DNA of 16,377 nucleotides from CAYVTV01 sp964526475 (GTDB lineage Bacteria > Bacteroidota > Bacteroidia > Bacteroidales > GCA-2748055), in assembly GCA_964526475.1 (NCBI GenBank), contig CAZGKF010000061.1, positions 1-16,377 of the forward strand, written 5' to 3'. A program made the translations under genes and the position numbers. Below the pieces are notes generated by a model. The model was not told where the DNA came from. It saw nothing but the letters and a program-made list of their open reading frames with translations, and did not search any database. Below, piece after piece: positions 7,842-15,549 of the stretch. Position 1 is the stretch's first letter, and each line of letters opens with the position of its first letter.

Positions 7842-7954
7842 TGTATAAAGAGTAGCTCTCCGGGGAAAGGGGCCAGGGGTGGAACATTTTATTGTTTCAT
7901 TGAAATTTGAAATTTATTCATCCTTCAGCGTAAATCTGCGTGATCTGCGGGACA
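7842..7954 (+). repeat. Composite direct repeat DR1, copy 2
   Basis: This copy has the same 16-base block (7842-7857), a 38-base divergent spacer (7858-7895), and the same 59-base block (7896-7954) as copy 1, without a mismatch in either block. The spacer here is G-rich, and bases 7868-7882 recur inverted at 16154-16168. It ends 155 bases before fecR. The two DR1 copies bracket ECF sigma factor 1. Confidence 0.9.
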
Positions 7955-8109
7955 CAAATTGAAAAGTCCGTCTCCAGGGTATCAACATTAACTAAACACA
8001 GGCCATAGTATAGAGTAATCGGTAATCAGTAAAAAACTCCTTATCCTTGTCACCCTGTTATTGTTAAAAACCCGTCTTATCAGTAATCATAAAAGTTAAA
8101 AAAAAAGAA

Positions 8110-9261
8110 ATGGATTTTTGCAGCGAGGAATATATTAATATATTAATTAACAGCTATTTATCAAATCAGGCATCTGAGCAGGAAGTTAAAGAACTTGTGT
8201 TGTGGATAAATCAATCGGATGATAACAGGACAAAGTTTATTGAATACAGCAGGGTTTGGATGCTGACAACACAGGCTCAGCCAAAGGGAAAATTCAATAA
8301 AGCCAAATATGAAGAATGGAATAAGTTATCTGAAAAACTTGGGTCAGATAACAAAAACATTCCGGTAATTTCAACATCACCTTTACAGAAGTTCATCAGG
8401 ATAGCCGCTGTTTTTCTGCTTTTATTTTCTATTGGAGCCACCATTGCCTGGAGGGTAACTTCTAACCGTTTAAATAACTTTGCTAACAAGGAAAATTTCC
8501 ATCAGATTATAGTTCCTAAAGGGAGCAAAAGTGAAGTTATACTCCCTGATGGGACCCAGGTTACTCTTAATGCAGGATCGAGCCTCAGTTATTCTACCAA
8601 CTTTGGACTTACGAAACGTAAGGTGGTTCTTAATGGTGAAGGTTATTTTAATGTTACGACAAATCCCGGGGTACCTTTTATTGTTGATGCATTAGGTTTA
8701 AAAATAAAGGCTCTGGGAACAATCTTCAATGTTAAGGCATATCCTGAAGAGACTTCCATAACTACAACCCTTGTTGAAGGGATAGTGAAAATTGAGGGAG
8801 AAGGTGTTAATCTCACAATGAATCCCAAACAAAAAGTCACCTATATTAAAGCTAATCAAAGGCAAGAAATTTCATCAGCGCAAAAGACTGAAGAGTCAGC
8901 AAAAAAAGACATTCCGCTAAAACCTGCTGAAAGCAGCGAAGAACAACAGATCAAATTAGCATCAAATGTAAATACTTATGAACATACTGCCTGGAAAGAC
9001 GGCCGGTTGATCTTTAATTCTGAAAAACTTCGTACCCTTGCTGTCTTGCTCGAGCGAAAATTTGACGTGGCGATAAAGATCCAGTCGGAAGAACTGTTGA
9101 ATTATAAGTTTACCGGTACTTTCCATCAGGAAACTCTTGAACAGATACTGGATATAATGAATCTGTCGGCTCCTTTAAAATACAATATTGAAAAGGGAAT
9201 TGTAACTGTCAATCTTGATGTAAAGCGCAGAGCAGTATTTAAAGAAATGATCACAAACTAA
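8110..9261 (+). CDS. FecR-family anti-sigma factor
   Basis: This 383-residue single-pass inner-membrane protein should hold the ECF sigma factor in check or activate it according to the state of the outer-membrane receptor. The cytoplasmic N-terminus (1-90), with YLSNQASEQEVKELVLWINQS and a conserved-looking tryptophan region, is the sigma-binding part. One membrane helix follows (about 96-115, rich in A, V, L, F and I), and then the periplasmic FecR domain (about 130-232, starting IVPKGSKSEVILPDGTQV). After a linker of Lys, Glu and Ser (about 255-285) comes a C-terminal DUF4974-like, STN-like fold (about 298-370, starting GRLIFNSEKLRTLA). The start codon follows an A-rich stretch, usual for Bacteroidota. 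susC with an STN domain begins 183 bases downstream, supporting a signalling pair. Its sigma partner is most likely the one at 6416. Confidence 0.94.
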   Translation: MDFCSEEYINILINSYLSNQASEQEVKELVLWINQSDDNRTKFIEYSRVWMLTTQAQPKGKFNKAKYEEWNKLSEKLGSDNKNIPVISTSPLQKFIRIAAVFLLLFSIGATIAWRVTSNRLNNFANKENFHQIIVPKGSKSEVILPDGTQVTLNAGSSLSYSTNFGLTKRKVVLNGEGYFNVTTNPGVPFIVDALGLKIKALGTIFNVKAYPEETSITTTLVEGIVKIEGEGVNLTMNPKQKVTYIKANQRQEISSAQKTEESAKKDIPLKPAESSEEQQIKLASNVNTYEHTAWKDGRLIFNSEKLRTLAVLLERKFDVAIKIQSEELLNYKFTGTFHQETLEQILDIMNLSAPLKYNIEKGIVTVNLDVKRRAVFKEMITN

Positions 9262-9319
9262 ATTATCCTATAATACTAACTAAAAACAACTGCCTATGAC
9301 CTAAAACCCCAAACAAAAA

Positions 9320-9353
9320 AAACCGGGCAAATCTGATACCATCTACCCGGTTT
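9320..9353. terminator. Hairpin between fecR and susC (possible terminator)
   Basis: AAACCGGG (9320-9327) and CCCGGTTT (9346-9353) form a perfect 8-bp stem with an 18-base loop, preceded by an A-run (9312-9320) and followed by only a short T tract. It could end the fecR transcript, or the A-run could act as a T-run for the opposite strand. It lies 92 bases before susC, so it may instead be an attenuation point in the susC leader. Confidence 0.45.
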
Positions 9354-9444
9354 ACTTACATCATTAATCATTATAACAAAAACCATTAATTCTGTAATGA
9401 GCAGAAAAGATATGGCATTGTTTAACAATTAACCTTTCAAAATT

Positions 9445-12400
9445 ATGAAAAAAATCTTAAACTATGTTTTGTTTCAAAGAAAAATACTACTGTATATGAA
9501 ACTAACTTTACTAATCAACTTATTATTTGTCATGCAAATATCGGCTTCGGTATTGGTGCATGGACAAAAGCTTTCCATCCAGACTCAAAATGAACCCTTA
9601 AGGGATGTGCTCAGAGAGATAGAAAGAAAAAGTTCCTACAGGTTTTTTTATAACGATGCATTTTCCGGCCTCAACAAACCTATTCAATTAAGTATTAAAA
9701 ATAAAACTATTGAAGAAACAATGGTTCTATTGTTGAGTTCAACGGATATGTCGTTTAAAGTAATGGAAAACAATCTGGTTGTTATTGCTCCCAGGAAAGA
9801 ACTGCAACAAAGAGCTATAACCGGAAAAGTAACTGACAACACCGGGCAGCCTTTGGTAGGAGTGAGCATTTTCGTTAAAGGAACAACCGTCGGGACTGTA
9901 TCTGATGTTAATGGTAATTACACCATCACTGTTCCAGCAGATGCAGAAATCCTGGTGTTTTCATTTGTAGGAATGATTTCTCAGGAAATATCCATTGACG
10001 ACCAGACCAATATAAATATCTCCATGCAGGTTGATGCCATTGGCCTTGAGGAGGTTGTAGCCATAGGATACGGATGGATGAAAAAGAAAGATTTAACCGG
10101 TGCAGTTTCAACTGTAAGCGGAGAAAACCTGGCAAAGGCCCCTGTACCAAATCTATCTGCAGCACTTGCAGGAAAGGTTACCGGCGTAATTGTTACACAG
10201 GAACGTGGTAACCCTGGTTTCGACGATGCAACATTCCGTATCAGAGGGATCAGTACAACAGGGAACAACTCCCCGCTTATCGTTGTTGACGGGGTAGTAA
10301 GATCTTTCTCACGAATTGACCCCTATGAAGTGGAAAGTATTACAGTTTTGAAAGATGCTGCTTCAACAGCTATTTACGGTGCAAGGGCTGCTAACGGGGT
10401 ATTACTGATAACCACGAAAAGAGGCATCACACAAAAAGCAAGGTTCAACTATTCCGCAACCTACGGGTCTCAGAATCAAACCAGGAAACCCACTCTGATG
10501 AACGCAGCAGAATATGCAAGATACAACACCGAAGCAAAGATAAACTCCGGTCTGCCTCCAATTTTTACTGAAGCAGAAATAGCTCAATACGAGAGTGGAG
10601 CGCTACCGGGTTATGACTGGGCAGAAACATTTATGGGCAATACCGCTCCATATATGAAGCATAACCTTTCTGCAACCGGAGGATCTGAAAATATGAAGTA
10701 TTTCTTTTTATTTGGTTATTTGAATCAAAAAGGATTTTATTCCACAGCTAACTATAATCAATACAACATCCGCTCTAATATTGATGCAAATCTTAGTGAA
10801 AGGCTGGAACTGGGTGTGAATCTTGCCGGTAGGATTGAAAACCGGATGGCTTCATCTTCCCTTGACCAGGATATCTATCATGGGGGTTTGATGGGCTCCC
10901 TGCCCTACAGGAACCCATTTGTGTATTTCGAAGATGGTTCAAAAGGTTTGGCAAATAACGGATTTGGCACAAACCCTATAGGAACCGCGGAGAGATCAGG
11001 CTATGATGAGAGAACTGCCAATGTTTTACAGAGTAATTTTAACCTCAGATATAAGGTACCCGGAATAGAAGGTCTTTATGCGAAAGCATTTTTTTCATAT
11101 GACTTTACTTTTAATACCCGAAAGCTGTTCAAACATCCTTTTGAATTTTATAATTTAAACGAGATCACCGGGGAATATACCAAAAGTACGGCAGGTCCCA
11201 GCACAATCAGATTGGAACAGAGTTCAGGTACATACAGGCAGTCAACTTTCCAGGCAGGACTTAATTACTCCAAACAGATCAATGCTCATTCTTTTGCTGC
11301 CATGGCATTATTTGAGCAAACAGAGAATAATAAAGGTTCTCTTTCTGCATTAAGAGATAATTTCATTTCAACAGCTATCCCTGAATTATTTGCCGGAGGA
11401 ACAACAATACTGTCCAATGATGGAAGTTCTTTCGAAACTGCCAGGCGAGGATATATAGGAAGATTTGATTATGATTACCAGGGGAAATACCTTTTCCAGG
11501 CCAACATGCGCATTGACCAGTCATTCAATTTCCCAAAGGACGGAAGAAATGGTTTCTTCCCGGCATTCTCTGCAGGCTGGAGAATCTCAGAAGAAAGTTT
11601 TATGGATGGGATGAATGCATTGAGTAACATGAAGATCAGAGCCTCATGGGGGATGGTTGGTAACGACCGTGTTTCACCTTTTCAATACCTTTCGAATTTT
11701 GAATTCGAGAGAGGTACAGTAATCGGAAGTAATTACTACAGCGGGATCAGGGATACCGGAATTCCTAATCCTAATATCACCTGGGAAAAAGCCACTATTA
11801 AGGATATCGGGATAGAAGTAGGTCTTCTGGATAATAAATTGTCATTTGAATTCGATTACTACCATAAAACCACAGAAGATATCCTTCTGACTGCTTCCGG
11901 TGTTGTACCATATACCTTCGGAGCAAGCTTACCTGATGAAAATATTGGTATCGTCGATTCCTGGGGTACTGAAGGAATCATTCGCTATTCCAATTCTTTT
12001 GGTGGTTTCAGTATTCTTGCCGAAGGAAATTTTACCTGGTTTAATAATAAAGCAGTTTTTGTAGCTGAACCTGAAGATATTCTCCCGGCAATTGCCCGAA
12101 CAGGAAGGCCACTTGGACTTTCCACCGGATGGCTGAGCGACGGGTTGTTTCAAACAGAAGCAGAAATCCTGAGTGCACCGATACAATTTACAGAGGCCAT
12201 TCATAATAGTTTAAAACCAGGTGATATCAGGTATAAGGATTTAAACGATGACGGGGTAATTAACAGTGATGACAGAACCATAATTGGTAAAAGTTATGAT
12301 CCCAACTGGGTATTTGGGTTTAACCTGAATATGGCTTATAAGGGATTTGACTTATTTGCCAGTTTCCAGGGTGCTACAAGCTATTCCCGGTGGAACCGTT

Positions 12401-12771
12401 GGGAGCCTTTCCACCTGGATTATAATACATGGGCTGAAGCTATTGACTCCTGGAGACCGGGAAATGAAGATGCAAGATACCCAAGACTTACCGCCGCTAC
12501 TTATCCTGCCAATAATACCATGTCTTCTGATTTCTGGATGACTAATATATCTTACCTACGCCTCAGGAACCTGGAGTTCGGGTACAATTTTAACAGTCAG
12601 AATGCCCTTTTATCAAAGGCCGGGCTTAGTAATCTGAGGATCTATTTTTCAGGAACAAATCTCCTGACTTTCTCCAATATGGAATGGAGAGATCCTGAAG
12701 GTCCGGGAGGATGGTGGATGTTTTATCCTCAGGTACTGAATGTTGCTTTGGGTGTTAATGTTACATTTTAA
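9445..12771 (+). CDS. SusC/RagA-family TonB-dependent receptor with N-terminal STN domain
   Basis: This 1108-residue outer-membrane transporter works with SusD to import a large substrate using TonB energy. It has an extended signal peptide (about 1-40, with a second possible start at M18), then an STN (Secretin/TonB N-terminal) signalling domain (about 43-114). A carboxypeptidase-regulatory-like beta domain follows (about 123-195, TGKVTDNTGQPLVGVSIFVKG). The TonB-box-like LEEVVAIGYG comes next, then the SusC plug (about 213-327: DLTGAVSTVSG, FRIRGISTTGNNSPLIVVDG, VLKDAASTAIYGARAANGV). The rest is a 22-strand-type barrel ending in VNVTF with a terminal phenylalanine. The STN domain is what FecR-coupled receptors carry, which agrees with fecR directly upstream. 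susD starts 12 bases after the stop, so the two are co-transcribed. The substrate cannot be told from sequence. Confidence 0.97.
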   Translation: MKKILNYVLFQRKILLYMKLTLLINLLFVMQISASVLVHGQKLSIQTQNEPLRDVLREIERKSSYRFFYNDAFSGLNKPIQLSIKNKTIEETMVLLLSSTDMSFKVMENNLVVIAPRKELQQRAITGKVTDNTGQPLVGVSIFVKGTTVGTVSDVNGNYTITVPADAEILVFSFVGMISQEISIDDQTNINISMQVDAIGLEEVVAIGYGWMKKKDLTGAVSTVSGENLAKAPVPNLSAALAGKVTGVIVTQERGNPGFDDATFRIRGISTTGNNSPLIVVDGVVRSFSRIDPYEVESITVLKDAASTAIYGARAANGVLLITTKRGITQKARFNYSATYGSQNQTRKPTLMNAAEYARYNTEAKINSGLPPIFTEAEIAQYESGALPGYDWAETFMGNTAPYMKHNLSATGGSENMKYFFLFGYLNQKGFYSTANYNQYNIRSNIDANLSERLELGVNLAGRIENRMASSSLDQDIYHGGLMGSLPYRNPFVYFEDGSKGLANNGFGTNPIGTAERSGYDERTANVLQSNFNLRYKVPGIEGLYAKAFFSYDFTFNTRKLFKHPFEFYNLNEITGEYTKSTAGPSTIRLEQSSGTYRQSTFQAGLNYSKQINAHSFAAMALFEQTENNKGSLSALRDNFISTAIPELFAGGTTILSNDGSSFETARRGYIGRFDYDYQGKYLFQANMRIDQSFNFPKDGRNGFFPAFSAGWRISEESFMDGMNALSNMKIRASWGMVGNDRVSPFQYLSNFEFERGTVIGSNYYSGIRDTGIPNPNITWEKATIKDIGIEVGLLDNKLSFEFDYYHKTTEDILLTASGVVPYTFGASLPDENIGIVDSWGTEGIIRYSNSFGGFSILAEGNFTWFNNKAVFVAEPEDILPAIARTGRPLGLSTGWLSDGLFQTEAEILSAPIQFTEAIHNSLKPGDIRYKDLNDDGVINSDDRTIIGKSYDPNWVFGFNLNMAYKGFDLFASFQGATSYSRWNRWEPFHLDYNTWAEAIDSWRPGNEDARYPRLTAATYPANNTMSSDFWMTNISYLRLRNLEFGYNFNSQNALLSKAGLSNLRIYFSGTNLLTFSNMEWRDPEGPGGWWMFYPQVLNVALGVNVTF

Positions 12772-12783
12772 AACTGATCTATC

Positions 12784-14478
12784 ATGAAAAAGATAATATA
12801 TATTTTATTAATGTTTTTTCTCGTTACTGCTTGTAACGATGATTTTCTCGACCGGTCACCATTGGACCAGGTTAGTTCTTCACTTGTTTTTGAAGATGAG
12901 TCCTTCACCAACGCTTATCTCTATAACCTGATGGACAGACTGCCATTTGGTATCAATGGGCCACGAAATTCAACGTACGGTTATTCGGAATACGCCTCCA
13001 TGATTGCCATGATCACCGATGAAGCCAGAGGGAAAAGTGCATGGTTAAGAGTAAGGAGCCATATTCCTACAGGTGCATGGAATGCAACACACGAACAGTT
13101 TATGGGTCTCTGGGTAGAAGGTTACAGAACCATAAGGCAGGCGAACAATCTAATTGAAGGATTGAAAAACTCTTCCCTCAACACTGAATTCAAAGAACGC
13201 GTTGCTGCCACTGCAAAATATGTCAGGGCATTCAACTATTGGGACCTTGCGAGAAGATACGGAGATGTTCCTCTCATTACAAGTCTGCAATCACTGGAAG
13301 ATGATCTGCTGGTTTCCCGCACTCCTACAACACAGGTTTACAGTTTTGTTTACGATGAACTGGTAGAGATAGCCAGTGTATTACCCGACAGATCTCAGGT
13401 ACCACCCGGGAGTATTAACAAACAAGCAGCTATTGCATTGAATGCAAGGGCAATGCTTTATGCCCAACAATGGGAAAAAGCAGCCCAGCTGGCAGACCTT
13501 TTAATTACCGGAGCAAATAATGATGGTATTGATCTTCATAATGATTACAGGGCTCTCTTCCTTTCAGAAGGAGGAAATAATGAAACTATTATGGAGAGAT
13601 TAACAAATATACCAAATGTCGGTCATTCTTTTGGATATTATAACGTACCTGTAAGATGGAGACCCTCCGGATGGGGAGGCATGTGCTGTCCAACCCAGGA
13701 ATTTGTTGATTCCTATGAAATGCTTGCAACCGGACTGCCGATTACAGACGGAGCTTCAGGATATAATCCTGACAGACCTTATGATGGCAGGGATACACGT
13801 TTTTATGCCACTATCTTTTATCATGGAAGTGAATTCTCTGAGGTACAACCGCGAAGCGGACTCCCTTATATGGATTTTGAATGGAATAATTACAATGAAG
13901 GTCCTGGTACAAAATTCGACGGGGCGGCTTCCATTACAGGATATTATCTTAAAAAATTCAGTAATCCGGCCGACGGATATGCTCCTCAGGAAGAAAAAAG
14001 TTCATCTGCATGGCAGGAAATAAGGTTTGCTGAAGTCCTCCTGACCTATGCCGAAGGTGCGAATGAGCATGCAGGCCCCTCCACAAAAGTTTACAATGCA
14101 GTTAACCGTGTAAGGACCAGAGCAGGTCTTCCTGATTTACCGGCAGGTTTAAGTAAGGAGGAGATGCGTGATCGTATCCGACAGGAAAGGAAAATAGAAC
14201 TCGCTTTCGAAAACCATCGCTGGTTCGACCTCCGCAGATGGGGAACTGCCCGCGATGTATTAGATGGCTACCTTCCTCACGGAATAAAGATTGAAAGGAA
14301 GCCGGGAGCTCCTGATCATGACGAGGCTCCCCAGTTATTTGACCCTGAGATGTTCACATTTACCAAATTTGCACCTATTGCCAGTCCTCAGGTATTCCCT
14401 GAAAGCTATTACCTGCAGCCTATTCCGCAATGGGAAATCGACAGGAACCCAAATCTTGGGCAAAACCCGGGATACTAA
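12784..14478 (+). CDS. SusD/RagB-family outer-membrane lipoprotein
   Basis: This 564-residue surface lipoprotein forms the lid over the SusC barrel and binds substrate at the cell surface. A short signal peptide ends in a lipobox-like LVTAC with the lipidated cysteine at C17. The following N-D-D is acidic, in keeping with the Bacteroidota signal for export to the outer leaflet. The N-terminal half is helical and TPR-like (YIRTIRQANNLIE-like helix GYRTIRQANNLIEGL near 115-130, then YVRAFNYWDLARRYGDVPL). The C-terminal family signature ERKIELAFENHRWFDLRRWG lies at about 466-486, and the protein ends with the usual LQPIPQWEIDRNPNLGQNPGY. The reading frame is intact and of usual length. It is the last gene of the susCD operon and is followed by a strong terminator. 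No catabolic enzyme follows. Confidence 0.97.
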   Translation: MKKIIYILLMFFLVTACNDDFLDRSPLDQVSSSLVFEDESFTNAYLYNLMDRLPFGINGPRNSTYGYSEYASMIAMITDEARGKSAWLRVRSHIPTGAWNATHEQFMGLWVEGYRTIRQANNLIEGLKNSSLNTEFKERVAATAKYVRAFNYWDLARRYGDVPLITSLQSLEDDLLVSRTPTTQVYSFVYDELVEIASVLPDRSQVPPGSINKQAAIALNARAMLYAQQWEKAAQLADLLITGANNDGIDLHNDYRALFLSEGGNNETIMERLTNIPNVGHSFGYYNVPVRWRPSGWGGMCCPTQEFVDSYEMLATGLPITDGASGYNPDRPYDGRDTRFYATIFYHGSEFSEVQPRSGLPYMDFEWNNYNEGPGTKFDGAASITGYYLKKFSNPADGYAPQEEKSSSAWQEIRFAEVLLTYAEGANEHAGPSTKVYNAVNRVRTRAGLPDLPAGLSKEEMRDRIRQERKIELAFENHRWFDLRRWGTARDVLDGYLPHGIKIERKPGAPDHDEAPQLFDPEMFTFTKFAPIASPQVFPESYYLQPIPQWEIDRNPNLGQNPGY

Positions 14479-14553
14479 ATAAATGGGTAATGAATGTTCG
14501 TTTTAAACAATATAAAACGGGATTTTTGTTGATATAAGTTTTGATGGAATAGA

Positions 14554-14606
14554 AATAACCCCTGCATAGAAAGGTTTAATTATACCTCACTTATGCAGGG
14601 GTTATT
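14554..14606. terminator. Strong terminator after susD
   Basis: AATAACCCCTGCATA (14554-14568) and TATGCAGGGGTTATT (14592-14606) form a perfect 15-bp stem with a 23-base loop, followed by ATTTCTT. It lies 76 bases after the susD stop and is the clearest transcription end in the window. The A-rich 5' side means it could also work on the opposite strand. Confidence 0.8.
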
Positions 14607-14804
14607 ATTTCTTACCTGCTTTAATTGCTATGGAAATAATTATTTAGCTAATGCTAAAAATTATTGTTCATCATAAAAATGCGTACTTATTTTCACCTTT
14701 TTATGCAGAACAAAATACCAGATATTATCTTTGAGCTCCTCCGTCTCCGTCCCTTAAAACCAATCTTTATACGCATCTCCTATTATCACCATTGCAAGAC
14801 CCGC

Positions 14805-14930
14805 TAATGAATTTAATTTCATTCCATTAAATAATATTCCGGTACTCCGCACCTTTCTGGTTTTAAATGCAGCTTTAGGGTGCGTTGCCCCTTTGTCCAA
14901 TACGACAAACATTTATCACTGCAAATACCT
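14805..14930. repeat. Second copy of composite repeat (shorter form)
   Basis: Bases 14805-14838 match the left boundary of the element at 7475 onward, and 14833-14930 align along their length with 7557-7655 at roughly 85 percent identity by hand. Relative to the first copy it lacks one of the two 55-base units and the inverted right end. The orientation is the same as the first copy. Confidence 0.75.
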
Positions 14931-15104
14931 CCTTAACATCTTTCAATTTTATTTCTATCTTTACTGGTTATTTTTTTGTAATCAAACTGATTTTATTTGT
15001 TATGATAGCTTTGGTCATGGCTTCCGGGATACTGCTTGTGGGGTTTGGGAAATTAATAAAAAAACAAATAGGATAGTTAACCTGCCTTTGTTTTACCCCT
15101 CTGA

Positions 15105-15120
15105 CTCCCCCAAGGGGGAG
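15105..15120. other. C/G-block hairpin
   Basis: CTCCCC (15105-15110), a CAAG loop and GGGGAG (15115-15120) form a perfect stem. The same C-run/G-run theme recurs in the adjacent tandem repeat (TCCCCCTTGGGGGA), so it probably belongs to one repeat family. It is not followed by a T-run. Confidence 0.5.
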
Positions 15121-15151
15121 AACCAAACAAAGGCTCTGCTTCCATATATGT

Positions 15152-15335
15152 GTTGAGAATTTTATTGATAATTTGATTAATAAAATAGATGTAACTGTTA
15201 TTCAACTGCTTAAAAGTCCCCCCATAGGGGATTTAGGGTTAATGTTGAAATTTACATTGATAATGTGAATAATAAAATAAATATAACTGTTATTCAACTG
15301 CTTAAAAGTCCCCCTTGGGGGATTTAGGGGTAGAA
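15152..15335. repeat. 92-bp tandem repeat, two units
   Basis: Unit 1 is 15152-15243 and unit 2 is 15244-15335. Both begin GTTGA, share AACTGTTATTCAACTGCTTA, then AAAAGTCCCCC and GGGGATTTAGGG. Differences are concentrated in the first 45 bases and around the C/G hairpin. A third, partial unit (AAAAGTCCACCCTGGGGGATT) follows at 15340-15360 and runs into an unrelated GC-rich hairpin. Confidence 0.85.
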
Positions 15336-15445
15336 TGAGAAAAGTCCACCCTGGGGGATTCCAGCCTGCCGGCTGGCAGGTAGGGGTATGATGTTTTCAA
15401 TTTTAAACGGTACAAGCTGCTTTTAGAAAATATTTTCCTGCAACT

Positions 15446-15477
15446 TTTGAGTAAATAATTAAATAATTTGTACTTTG
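15446..15477 (+). promoter_or_regulatory. Promoter-like pair before ECF sigma factor 2
   Basis: TTTG at 15446-15449 and TACTTTG at 15471-15477 are spaced by 21 bases, close to the Bacteroidota -33/-7 arrangement, although the -7 box is one base short of TAnnTTTG. The predicted leader is about 65 bases. Confidence 0.35.
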
Positions 15478-15549
15478 GAAATTAAACCATCTAATAAAGG
15501 AAACAGTAATTAGAATTTTTAACTTCACCAGCGAAAAATTCATCATATC

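Larger units (their letters stand above)
6974..8109. other. Repeat island between sigma factor and fecR
   Basis: These 1136 bases hold no gene I can support. In order they contain a terminator-like hairpin (7034-7057), the palindrome gccctaagggc near 7077, a 31-bp perfect inverted repeat (7154-7184 and 7288-7318), a composite element with inverted ends (about 7475-7832), the second copy of DR1 (7842-7954), and about 150 bases of leader before fecR. Short open frames here encode repeat-derived peptides such as VLYNKHLS and change frame between repeat units, so I do not treat them as genes. The density of repeats suggests successive insertion or expansion between two genes that were once adjacent. 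Confidence 0.75.
14479..15549. other. Repeat-rich gap between susD and ECF2
   Basis: No gene is supported in these 1071 bases. They hold a strong terminator (14554-14606), the second copy of the composite repeat (14805-14930), a C/G-block hairpin (15105-15120), a 92-bp tandem repeat (15152-15335), a further partial unit with a hairpin CCTGCC-GGCT-GGCAGG at 15365-15380, and a promoter-like pair before the second sigma gene (15446-15477). Open frames around 14885-15156 run through the repeats and look accidental. Confidence 0.7.

Noticed and set aside
9427..9439. Shared AATTAACCTTTCA (before susC) and AATTAACTTTACA (before the sigma gene) as an ECF promoter
   Set aside because: The susC occurrence is only six bases before the ATG, too close for a promoter, and the match is short and AT-rich.
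14885..15156. Two overlapping + strand open frames after susD, one with a hydrophobic stretch
   Set aside because: They begin inside the composite repeat and end in the C/G hairpin region. The hydrophobic segment comes from T-rich DNA and there is no promoter or conserved start context.
15152..15335. CRISPR array
   Set aside because: Only two units, with a 92-base period and no short conserved repeat alternating with unique spacers of constant length; no cas genes nearby. The 8-bp repeat at 26-57 is simple tandem DNA.
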